NCBI GenBank assembly: GCA_963822435.1
Contig: CAWGHN010000004.1
Coordinates: 62,001 to 126,000 of the forward strand
Length of the DNA stretch: 64,000 nucleotides
Direction of reading: 5' to 3'
From: JAUYQR01 sp963822435
GTDB taxonomy: Bacteria > Pseudomonadota > Alphaproteobacteria > Rhodobacterales > Rhodobacteraceae
The notes under the pieces were generated by a model. It was not told the origin of the DNA, searched no databases, and worked only from the letters and a program-made list of their open reading frames with translations. Shown here piece after piece: positions 55,454-62,773 of this stretch. The position numbers and the translations under genes were made by a program. Numbering within the stretch: position 1 is the stretch's first letter; each line of letters starts with the position of its first letter.

Positions 55454-56560
55454 TCACAGGAACGCCCTTTCTACGAACCAATACGCCCCGACCACAGCGA
55501 TTCCTGCGGAAGCTGGAACAGCAATGGCGCGGCGGTACCAAGGTTTTTTCCGAAACCAGTAGCCCACGAGGAGAAAAGCCACTGCGATCACGGTGAGTTG
55601 GCCAAACTCGACTCCAAGGTTAAAGCCCAGCAGAGCGGGAACAAAGGCGTCATCGGGCAGGCCAAACTCACCCAGCACGCTCGCGAAGCCAAGTCCGTGC
55701 AGTAGGCCAAAACAGAACACAACCAGTGGTCGCCAGCGGCTCAGTCCGTCCGTCAGGATATTTTCGACCGCAACATAGACAATGGAGGCGGCGATAATCG
55801 GCTCTACGATGCTGCCGGGGATGGTGACATAGCCAAGCGCGCCAAGTGCCAAGGTGACAGTGTGGGCCGCAGTAAAGGCAGTAACCTGCCAGAGAAGCGG
55901 TCGTATGCGGGTCGATAGGAAAAACAGACCAAGGACGAACAGAATATGATCAAGGCCCTTTGGGATGATGTGATCAAAGCCCACAGGAATATAATCAAAG
56001 AAAGTTTGCCACTGGCCGACCTGCCCTCCGCCTGACAGCGCGATGGGGGCGCTCAGGCTGCCTGCCTCCAGGTAGCCATCGTAGGGCTTGTCGACGCCAA
56101 TCTGGCGTAACACGAGGGCGCCGTATGCTTCGGACCAGCCCACCTGAACGGTTTCAGTCCCGGCCAAAAGGGGTACTGAGAAACGCAATGTTGACACTCG
56201 CGCAAGGCCTGGCGCGCCATCGGCGGGCACGTCAATGCTGACAAGCGTGGGAGACAAATCGGTGTCGCCGGCTCGTACGGTAATGTTATCCGCCATTTGC
56301 GGCCAGAACTCTTCAAACCGCGCGGAAAGAACCTCCGGGGGCAGGGCGCGCAAATCGTCATATGTGCTGGCCTGAGGAGCGTCGTTGGTGTCAGCAGTCT
56401 GCGTAAGATTGATGCCCGCGATCAGACCTTCGACCGCAAGGCGCACCTCGAACTTCAGGACGCTTCCGGATTGAGACATATCGGCGATTGCGGGCAACAC
56501 TTCGTGGGCAGAGACCGATGACGAGAGCGTGATCCAGAATGCGAGCGCCCTTGACAGCAT
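55454..56560 (-). CDS. HupE/UreJ-family membrane protein with periplasmic N-domain
   Basis: 368 residues from ATG 56560 (an ATG at 56608 is possible). Signal peptide ending SSVSA|HEVLPAI, a periplasmic domain of about 150 residues, and a C-terminal HupE/UreJ_2 domain with about six helices: GLDHILFVLGLFFLSTRIRP, TAFTAAHTVTLALGALG, FGLLHGLGFASVLGEFGLP and FNLGVEFGQLTVIA. The His-rich helix motifs (GxDHxLF, TxAHTxTL, GLLHGLGFA) are those of putative nickel/cobalt permeases. Divergent from a DUF4198 gene, which supports metal handling (inference). Confidence 0.85.
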   Translation of the reverse strand: MLSRALAFWITLSSSVSAHEVLPAIADMSQSGSVLKFEVRLAVEGLIAGINLTQTADTNDAPQASTYDDLRALPPEVLSARFEEFWPQMADNITVRAGDTDLSPTLVSIDVPADGAPGLARVSTLRFSVPLLAGTETVQVGWSEAYGALVLRQIGVDKPYDGYLEAGSLSAPIALSGGGQVGQWQTFFDYIPVGFDHIIPKGLDHILFVLGLFFLSTRIRPLLWQVTAFTAAHTVTLALGALGYVTIPGSIVEPIIAASIVYVAVENILTDGLSRWRPLVVFCFGLLHGLGFASVLGEFGLPDDAFVPALLGFNLGVEFGQLTVIAVAFLLVGYWFRKKPWYRRAIAVPASAGIAVVGAYWFVERAFL

Positions 56561-56606
56561 GCGGAACAGCGGCACCGTAGTGGCACCCTTGGTATAGGAA
56601 GACGTC

Positions 56607-57398
56607 ATGCGGATAATTTTCCTACTCTTGATCTTGGCCACGCCTGTTTCTGCGCACGAACTGTGGATCCAGCCCCTGAATTGGCAGCCGCGCGCGGACG
56701 GTAGACTAGACGCCCGTCTGGTCAACGGAGAATTTTTTGACGGAGAAGAAATAGCTTATCTGCCAAGCTGGTTTTCACGGTTCGAAGTCGTGGCTGGGGA
56801 TGTCAGCGCGCCGGTTGAGAGCCGCATCGGCGATACGCCTGCACTTGACCAACCCGTTCTGGCGGACGGCCTGAACGTCGTTGTGTATCAATCAATGACC
56901 TCAAAAGTGACTTACAATGCGTTGGCAAAATTCCTCAAATTCACCGATCACAAGGATCTGGGTGATATACGGACACAACACGAAGCGCGCGGGCTGCCAG
57001 ACGCCGGGTTCAGTGAGCTGTTTCGGCGCTATTCCAAAGCCCTTATCGGTGTTGGGGCCGGGGCAGGCGCGGATAAACGCCTTGGATTGGAAACCGAAAT
57101 TGTGGCACTGGATAATCCCTATGTTGCGCCATTGTCTGCGGTTCGGGTCCAAGTCTTCTATGCGGGTGCCGTTCGTGCAAACGCCCAAGTGGAACTATTT
57201 GAGAAAGCTGAAGATGGCTCGGTCTTGGTGACTTTGCACCGCACCGACGCCAACGGAGTGGCTGTTTTGCCAGTGCGCTCGGGGCATCAATACATGGTTG
57301 ATGCCGTAGTTTTGCGTGTGCCGTCAGAGCAGATGGCGAGAGATTTCGACGCTTCTTGGGAGTCGCTTTGGGCCAATCTGACGTTTGCTGTGCCCTAA
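56607..57398 (+). CDS. DUF4198-like periplasmic protein, possible metal-uptake partner
   Basis: 263 residues with AGGAAG before the ATG. Signal peptide ending TPVSA|HELWIQPLNW; the mature N-terminus starts with His-Glu-Leu-Trp, as in DUF4198/NikM-like proteins, where the N-terminal amine and His can bind metal. A C-terminal Ig/transthyretin-like domain (PLSAVRVQVFYAGAVRANAQ, TLHRTDANGVAVLPV) follows. Its ATG and the neighbouring HupE alternative ATG share one CATG on opposite strands. Family link to nickel uptake is known; the metal here is inferred. Confidence 0.78.
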   Translation: MRIIFLLLILATPVSAHELWIQPLNWQPRADGRLDARLVNGEFFDGEEIAYLPSWFSRFEVVAGDVSAPVESRIGDTPALDQPVLADGLNVVVYQSMTSKVTYNALAKFLKFTDHKDLGDIRTQHEARGLPDAGFSELFRRYSKALIGVGAGAGADKRLGLETEIVALDNPYVAPLSAVRVQVFYAGAVRANAQVELFEKAEDGSVLVTLHRTDANGVAVLPVRSGHQYMVDAVVLRVPSEQMARDFDASWESLWANLTFAVP

Positions 57399-57466
57399 TT
57401 CGCTCAAGCCAACGGCTGAGCTTCGCGTACAAAATCTATCCGGCCTTTCGAAGGCGACTCTGGTCC

Positions 57467-57491
57467 GAAACTTCGATGCCAAGCATGTTGC
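57467..57491 (+). promoter_or_regulatory. Possible weak ECF-type promoter before the sigma gene
   Basis: GAAACTT followed by 15 bases and TGC rather than CGT, 75 bases before the sigma-factor start. Same -35-like heptamer as the three strong motifs further on; the -10-like part does not match, so autoregulation is only suggested. Confidence 0.3.
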
Positions 57492-57566
57492 ACTAGTGTT
57501 GGCTCCCTGCACTGCAGTATAAGCGAGGTAGGTGACAGCCGACAATTGCCCCGGTAACGTCGCGCG

Positions 57567-58100
57567 ATGACCGAAGATCCGATAGCAAATCACATCGCAA
57601 ATTGCGCCGCCGGCGACCGGGCGGCGTTCCGCGCATTATATCGTGACAGTTCCGCGAAACTCATGGGCGTGCTCCTCCGTATCTTGGGGGAACGGTCTGA
57701 GGCGGAGGATGCCTTGCAAGAGGTCTACACACGGGTCTGGACGCGCGCGGGGCGGTTTGACGCCACGAAAGGCCGGGGTATGACCTGGCTGATCGCGATT
57801 GCGCGCAATCTGGCGATCGACCGTTTGCGGAGCCGTCCGGCTGCGGCAAGCAATGATGGATTGGATATGGTGCAGGACAGCACCCCCCGCGCCGAGGCCC
57901 GGCTGATCGCGCAAGGCGAAGCGCGGCGGGTTACGGATTGCTTTGCCACGCTGGAGCCGGATCGGGCGGCGGCGGTCAAGGGCGCTTACCTCGACGGGTT
58001 GTCTTATGACGAGTTGGCCGCGCGTTATGCCGTACCGCTGAATACAATGCGGACATGGTTGCGCCGCAGCCTGTTGAAATTGAAGGAGTGTCTGGAATGA
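57567..58100 (+). CDS. ECF RNA polymerase sigma factor (SigK/RpoE-like)
   Basis: 177 residues. Sigma2 region with DALQEVYTRVWTRAGRFDAT and GRGMTWLIAIARNLAIDRLR; sigma4 region with LEPDRAAAVKGAYLDGLSYD and YAVPLNTMRTWLRRSLLKLK. The stop overlaps the anti-sigma start (ATGA), the classical pairing. Probably free to direct transcription only when the membrane-bound anti-sigma is inactivated. Candidate targets are the three GAAACTT-N15-CGT promoters downstream. Confidence 0.93.
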   Translation: MTEDPIANHIANCAAGDRAAFRALYRDSSAKLMGVLLRILGERSEAEDALQEVYTRVWTRAGRFDATKGRGMTWLIAIARNLAIDRLRSRPAAASNDGLDMVQDSTPRAEARLIAQGEARRVTDCFATLEPDRAAAVKGAYLDGLSYDELAARYAVPLNTMRTWLRRSLLKLKECLE

Positions 58101-58753
58101 CCGACGCACCTTTGACGTCTGACGACAACGACGACGCGCTGGCCGGCGAATATGTGCTGGGCGTGCAGGACATGGCCGACCGCAGCGCGGTGGAAGCCCG
58201 GATGAAGGCCGACACGGTATTTGCGGCACGGGTGGCTGCATGGGAGCGACGGTTGTCGCCGCTGGACGACGAAACTCCTGACGTCGCCGCACCCGACCTG
58301 TTGCCGCAGATCGAGGCGCGGCTCTTTGCCAAGGAACGCCGTCCGCGCAATTGGCTCGCGTGGATTTCGCTTGGGCTGTCAGGTGCGATTGCCGCCGGGT
58401 TGATCTTTGCGGTGGTGTTCATGGTGCCGCAAACGCCTCAGGTCGTGGCGGTGCTCGCGACCAAGGACGCGGGGCTCAGCTACCGTTTGACACAGGTTGG
58501 CGAGGAACTGACGGTAACGCGCGTGGCCGGAACAGCAGCGCCCGCGGGACAGGTCCACCAGTTGTGGATCATCGCACCGGGCGCATCGCCGGTGTCACTG
58601 GGCCTTTTGGGCGACGAGACACTGGTAGTCGACTATCCGAAGCCGCCTGCAGGCTGGATGTTTGCCGTATCGGTCGAACCTGAAGGCGGTTCGCCCAGCG
58701 GGCTGCCGACCGGGCCGGTCATTCTGGCCGCACCGGTCACGAGCGATACCTGA
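58097..58753 (+). CDS. RskA-like membrane anti-sigma factor
   Basis: 218 residues from ATG 58097. Cytoplasmic N-terminal part (DALAGEYVLGVQDMADRSAV) that would grip the sigma factor, one transmembrane helix near residues 95-115 (ISLGLSGAIAAGLIFAVVFM), and a periplasmic RskA domain (VHQLWIIAPGASPVSLGLLG, FAVSVEPEGGSPSGLPTGPV). No zinc-binding HxxxCxxC motif, so it is not a ZAS-type redox anti-sigma. Confidence 0.9.
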   Translation: MTDAPLTSDDNDDALAGEYVLGVQDMADRSAVEARMKADTVFAARVAAWERRLSPLDDETPDVAAPDLLPQIEARLFAKERRPRNWLAWISLGLSGAIAAGLIFAVVFMVPQTPQVVAVLATKDAGLSYRLTQVGEELTVTRVAGTAAPAGQVHQLWIIAPGASPVSLGLLGDETLVVDYPKPPAGWMFAVSVEPEGGSPSGLPTGPVILAAPVTSDT

Positions 58754-58782
58754 TCACGAAAGCGTGAGCGGTGCGGGGGCCT

Positions 58783-58807
58783 GAAACTTACCCCCGCACG
58801 CGTCCGT
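58783..58807 (+). promoter_or_regulatory. ECF-type promoter motif before the fasciclin gene
   Basis: GAAACTT (58783-58789), 15 bases, CGTAAC from 58805. The -35-like heptamer lies in the loop of a perfect 9-bp inverted repeat (GTGCGGGGG 58771-58779 / CCCCCGCAC 58791-58799), which might also act as terminator of the sigma/anti-sigma transcript. Confidence 0.6.
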
Positions 58808-58867
58808 AACTCAGGGTGTAAGGCGGGATTGGCCCGCCCTGAACTGAAAAACCCTGGAGTGACCCTG

Positions 58868-59428
58868 ATGAAAGCTTTACACCTTGCCACCGCGATTCTC
58901 GCATTGTCGACCGGCTTTGCCTTGGCCGAAAGCCACGGCATGAAAAATCCGATGGTTGGCGGTGCCGCGATGTTCGAAGATAAGAACATCGTCGAAAACG
59001 CCGTGAACTCGGCCGACCACACCACGCTCGTCGCTGCGGTGCAGGCCGCCGGTCTGGTGGAAACGCTGCAGGGCGAAGGCCCGTTCACCGTGTTCGCCCC
59101 GACCAACGACGCCTTCGCCAAGCTGCCAGCCGGCACCGTGGAAACCCTGCTGAAGCCGGAGAACAAGGATCAGCTGACCAAGATCCTGACCTGCCATGTC
59201 GTCGGCAAGGCCGTGCTGGCCGAGGCTCTGAACGGTATGATCATGGACGACGGTGGCAAGCATCCGGTGCCGACATTGGGCGGCTGCACGCTGCAGGCGA
59301 CCTATGAAGGCGACATGATCAAGCTGACGGACGAAGCCGGCAACGTGGCTTCGGTCACCATCGCCGACGTCAAGCAGTCGAACGGCGTGATCCACGTCAT
59401 CGACACGGTGATGCTGCCCGCGTCCTGA
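58868..59428 (+). CDS. Secreted fasciclin (FAS1) domain protein
   Basis: 186 residues from ATG 58868 (TGGAGTG upstream). Signal peptide (LHLATAILALSTGFALA), then one FAS1 domain: NIVENAVNSADHTTLVAAVQ, the H1 box GPFTVFAPTNDAFAKLPAGT, LTKILTCHVVGKAV, and the H2 box SNGVIHVIDTVMLP. FAS1 proteins mediate adhesion or envelope stress responses in bacteria. It directly follows the sigma/anti-sigma genes and has its own ECF-type motif and terminator. Codon use returns to high GC here. Confidence 0.93.
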   Translation: MKALHLATAILALSTGFALAESHGMKNPMVGGAAMFEDKNIVENAVNSADHTTLVAAVQAAGLVETLQGEGPFTVFAPTNDAFAKLPAGTVETLLKPENKDQLTKILTCHVVGKAVLAEALNGMIMDDGGKHPVPTLGGCTLQATYEGDMIKLTDEAGNVASVTIADVKQSNGVIHVIDTVMLPAS

Positions 59429-59545
59429 GACCTTAGTCTTGGATCGGTCGATGGTGCGCGACATGCTCACTCCTGTCGTTGATCTGCGGCCGACATCGGA
59501 GTGCGTGAAGGGTTACTGACATGTAGTGCCAGCCGCGTGCTTCGG

Positions 59546-59586
59546 ATAGGGCCCTTGGAATTTCTCCGAGGGCCCTATTTGTTTTT
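59546..59586. terminator. Bidirectional terminator, fasciclin/rhodanese
   Basis: ATAGGGCCCT / AGGGCCCTAT, 10-bp stem with 13-base loop, then TTGTTTTTC. Placed between convergent fasciclin and rhodanese genes. Confidence 0.85.
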
Positions 59587-59632
59587 CGGACCGGCGATAC
59601 GAACCGCTGCAGGCGAGATTAGTCTACCGCTT

Positions 59633-60007
59633 CTATTCCTCGACCGGCCCACCTCCCGCCTTCCAGTCGCCGATGCCGCCTACATTGTGCACCCGGGTGA
59701 AGCCCATTTCTTTTAGCGTCTTTCCTGCAAGTGCTGCTTGGCCACCAGCTCCGCAAACGAGGTAAATTTCGGCATCCTTCTGGAGGACTGGGTTGTGGTA
59801 TTGCGAGGCCGCGTCCGCTGCAAATTCGAGAAAGCCGCGTGGCACCCGCTCGGCACCCGCTATGGTCCCGGTTTTTGCTATGGCGCCTGAGTCCCGAACA
59901 TCGATGAACAACGCTCCGCCGCGGGCATGCCGCTCGATAGCGTCGGCAACGGAAACGCGCGGAACCTCGGCGTTCGCAGCATCAAGGTAGTCTTTGGCAG
60001 TCTTCAT
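59633..60007 (-). CDS. Rhodanese-like sulfurtransferase, single domain
   Basis: 124 residues. GALFIDVRDSGAIAKTGTIA and the active-site loop VCGAGGQAALAGKTLKEMGF with the persulfide-forming Cys, then VHNVGGIGDWKAGGGPV. No signal peptide, so cytoplasmic. Rhodaneses move sulfane sulfur. The gene is on the opposite strand to its neighbours, inside a cluster that also has a sulfite-oxidase-like enzyme, so a link to sulfur chemistry is possible but not shown. Confidence 0.88.
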   Translation of the reverse strand: MKTAKDYLDAANAEVPRVSVADAIERHARGGALFIDVRDSGAIAKTGTIAGAERVPRGFLEFAADAASQYHNPVLQKDAEIYLVCGAGGQAALAGKTLKEMGFTRVHNVGGIGDWKAGGGPVEE

Positions 60008-60099
60008 TTGAACGTCCGTCTATAGGAGGAATCGCAAGCGTAAACCTATGTTGAAGAGCTCATGGGCATCAAGCCCGCCGACTTGGCAGACTAGCGCTT

Positions 60100-60124
60100 G
60101 AAACTTTTGCTCATGGAGCTTCGT
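60100..60124 (+). promoter_or_regulatory. ECF-type promoter motif before the cytochrome b561 operon
   Basis: GAAACTT (60100-60106), 15 bases, CGT (60122-60124), 90 bases before the GTG start of the b561 gene. Confidence 0.6.
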
Positions 60125-60213
60125 TTTTCCTCTAAGGTCGCTCCGTCCGCTCCCCGCACCTGGTGGTCGGCGCAGAGACCCAAGTGGCGAAGTGGTGTGA
60201 GAGGAAAGAGACA

Positions 60214-61068
60214 GTGCTAGATCAGGAAAAAGACTTATCTGGCCGCGTCGTTTACCGTCAACGCGCAGCCACGCGGCTGACCCATTGGATTTGGGCGGTC
60301 TGCCTGTTCTTCCTTCTGTTAACAGGTCTGCAAATCTTCAATGCCTATCCGAAGCTTGACATTGGCAACGAATCCGGCCGCGAGTACGACACCACATTCT
60401 TCGAGATCGGCGCTCGGCAGGTCGGAACGGACCTGCAAGGCTTCACACAGCTCTTCGGCTGGGAAGTCGACACCACGGGAATCTTTGGGGTTTCAAACGG
60501 AGAGGCGCGCGCGTTTCCGGCAGCTCTGACCATTCCGTCGCGTCAGAACTTGGCCACTGGACGTGTCATCCACTTCTTCTTCGCCTGGTTGCTGGTTGGG
60601 ACACTTGCCGTCTGGCTCGTCGCCAGTCTTATCAACGGACATCTTCGAGACGTCTGGCCCCAACCACGTCACCTGCGACAGCTTGGCCCCGATATTGCTA
60701 GCCACGCTCGCCTGCGCTTTGAGCATCGCCGCGAATATGGCTCGCTCCAGAAATTGACCTATTCAGTCGTCATGTTCGTGTTTTTGCCCCTCATGATCGT
60801 GACCGGTCTGTCCATGTCGCCCAGCTTCAACGCCATGGCGCCGTGGCTGCTTGATGTCTTTGGCGGCCGCCAGTCCGCGCGATCGCTGCATTTCATTATC
60901 ATGCTCGCTCTGGTCGCTTTCTTCGTCATTCACATTGCGATGGTGCTACTCGCAGGCCCGATCAACGGACTGAGATCCATGCTGACAGGCTGGTACCGCA
61001 TTGATCGCGAAACGGGCACCTCACCACACATGGCTAGGCCAGGGCGCACCGACAAGGAGAGCTCCTAG
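60214..61068 (+). CDS. Cytochrome b561-type haem protein
   Basis: 284 residues from GTG 60214, with GAGGA at 60201-60205; an upstream GTG at 60163 has no ribosome site. Four membrane helices. The likely haem-ligating histidines are in ATRLTHWIWAVCLFF, GRVIHFFFAWLLVG, SLHFIIMLALVAF and FVIHIAMVLL. A periplasmic loop of about 70 residues lies between helices 1 and 2. It is the membrane electron carrier for the molybdoenzyme encoded one base downstream. Confidence 0.88.
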   Translation: MLDQEKDLSGRVVYRQRAATRLTHWIWAVCLFFLLLTGLQIFNAYPKLDIGNESGREYDTTFFEIGARQVGTDLQGFTQLFGWEVDTTGIFGVSNGEARAFPAALTIPSRQNLATGRVIHFFFAWLLVGTLAVWLVASLINGHLRDVWPQPRHLRQLGPDIASHARLRFEHRREYGSLQKLTYSVVMFVFLPLMIVTGLSMSPSFNAMAPWLLDVFGGRQSARSLHFIIMLALVAFFVIHIAMVLLAGPINGLRSMLTGWYRIDRETGTSPHMARPGRTDKESS

Positions 61069-61069
61069 C

Positions 61070-61861
61070 ATGCGTGGCCCCCATCTCGACCGCCGAAGCT
61101 TCTTACGGCGCAGTGTTCTGGGCGCAGCCGGCTTGACCCTTGGTGGCTGCAAAATCTTTGACAACGCGGCCGACCAAGACTCTACGATGCGCGCAGTGTT
61201 TGAATCTGCAAGCGGCCTGACCTACCGCACGCAGCGACTGCTTGGGGGCGAACACACCCTGGCCCCAGAATACACGAAGAGCGACATTCGTCAGTCACAG
61301 CACCCTAACGGCAGCGTCTCGCCGGACGGGGAGAGCTACCTTGCCCTAGCGCGCAACAGCTTTGCGGACTTTCGGCTGTCAGTGACGGGTCTCGTCGAAG
61401 CTCCGCTTACGTTGTCACGGCAAACGCTGCTCGCTATGCCCGCGCGCACCCAGATAACCCGGCATGATTGCGTCGAAGGCTGGTCCTGCATCGCCGAGTG
61501 GACGGGAGTTCCGCTCGGACTGGTCCTCACTCAGGCGCGGCCCAAGCCAAGCGCGCGCTTTGTGGTATTTCATTGCCACGATGCGATCGAGCGAAGTCTG
61601 GCAGGACCGATTTACTACTACGAGAGCATCGATATGGTCGATGCGTACCATCCCCAAACCATCTTGGCATATGGCCTGAATGGCGTTCCGCTGCCCATCG
61701 CCAACGGCGCTCCGCTGCGGGTTCGGGTCGAACGCCAACTCGGCTACAAGATGGCAAAGTACGTACACACAGTCGAACTGGTGGAAACCCTTGCGGGCTT
61801 TGGCCGCGGCAAAGGCAGCTATTGGGCGGATCGCGGATATGAGTGGTATGCAGGGATATGA
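61070..61861 (+). CDS. Sulfite-oxidase-like molybdopterin enzyme, Tat signal and lipobox
   Basis: 263 residues with AAGGAG upstream. The N-terminus has a twin-arginine signal (RRSFLRRSVLGAAGL) followed by LGGC, so a Tat-exported lipoprotein is possible. The Oxidored_molyb core includes the molybdenum-ligating Cys region RHDCVEGWSCIAEWTGVPL, FVVFHCHDAIERSL and LNGVPLPIANGAPLRVRVER, with LGYKMAKYVHTVELVE near the end. MsrP/YedY-type enzymes reduce oxidised methionines or other S/N-oxides using a membrane b haem partner. The substrate here is unknown. Confidence 0.87.
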   Translation: MRGPHLDRRSFLRRSVLGAAGLTLGGCKIFDNAADQDSTMRAVFESASGLTYRTQRLLGGEHTLAPEYTKSDIRQSQHPNGSVSPDGESYLALARNSFADFRLSVTGLVEAPLTLSRQTLLAMPARTQITRHDCVEGWSCIAEWTGVPLGLVLTQARPKPSARFVVFHCHDAIERSLAGPIYYYESIDMVDAYHPQTILAYGLNGVPLPIANGAPLRVRVERQLGYKMAKYVHTVELVETLAGFGRGKGSYWADRGYEWYAGI

Positions 61862-62059
61862 GCTGCGTGAAGGTGCTGCGGTCCTTTTCTGTGCCCTTCC
61901 CGATTGCTGCACCATAGCGCGAAAGTGCGAGTTGCAACCCGCGCCACAACATCCTATCCCACCTAATGACGTCTGGCGACTAATGGGTACCACGTAAACA
62001 TAGCCAGACGCGCAACATTTGGACCGCCGCAACAAACGCCTAGCTTCAATGAAGCGTAA

Positions 62060-62563
62060 TTAGGTCGCTCCTGTTAACCACACCATTATGATGCCAAGAG
62101 CGATCCAAGGGCCGAACGGGATAGCAGAGCCACGCGAGCTGCGTCGAAAAATCAAGGCGAAGAATAAACCGCCAAGCGAGGCGATCAATAAGACTAGCGG
62201 CAGCGCTTGCCATCCCAACCAAGCGCCGGCCGCTCCGAACAGCTTCGCATCGCCCAGGCCCAAGGCTTCTCGACCCGTGCGACGAAAGACTATCTCACCC
62301 AGCACGGCAAAAAGAAGAAAGGCCGATGACGCCCCGATCAGATGGTCGGACAAATCGGTCTGATGCCCATCAAGGTCCTGCTTGAACCAGGCTACAACTA
62401 GTCCAGCCGCGATTAAGGGCAGGCTAAGAACGTCTGGAATCCGAAAACTTCGCAGATCTGCCAATGAAATCATCAGCAGCACAAGGGTCAGACCGACCGT
62501 TGTTAGCTGCCATAGCGCATCCGACTGGCCCGCAAGACCTTCGACGTTTCCCAGCTCGTTCAT
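62060..62563 (-). CDS. A24-family prepilin peptidase (CpaA/TadV-like)
   Basis: 167 residues from ATG 62563. About six helices, with the two aspartates of the aspartyl protease in ADLRSFRIPD and GLGDAKLFGA. It lacks the N-terminal methylase domain of PilD, like the short peptidases of Tad pili. No pilus genes are in the window, so its partner is elsewhere or absent. Divergent from the DUF4331 gene, whose promoter region it shares. Confidence 0.88.
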   Translation of the reverse strand: MNELGNVEGLAGQSDALWQLTTVGLTLVLLMISLADLRSFRIPDVLSLPLIAAGLVVAWFKQDLDGHQTDLSDHLIGASSAFLLFAVLGEIVFRRTGREALGLGDAKLFGAAGAWLGWQALPLVLLIASLGGLFFALIFRRSSRGSAIPFGPWIALGIIMVWLTGAT

Positions 62564-62600
62564 CCCAAACAAATATTTTTGAAAAAAATTGACCTACGAC

Positions 62601-62625
62601 GAAACTTTACTGATCGCTCGTACGT
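62601..62625 (+). promoter_or_regulatory. ECF-type promoter motif before the DUF4331 gene
   Basis: GAAACTT (62601-62607), 15 bases, CGTATA from 62623. It lies 149 bases before the DUF4331 start, leaving a leader of about 140 bases. The surrounding bases are AT-rich. Confidence 0.6.
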
Positions 62626-62773
62626 ATACAGTCTGCTTGAGGGATGAAACGTCATCGCAAATTGTTCCCACCTTTTCTTTCGATCGGCAAGATTGCTCGT
62701 CTGCCGTAGGTTCGGAACTGGCGTCTCATAAAGCAAGCTCAACGGCCCATTGGGCTGCCAACAGGAGGAACAG

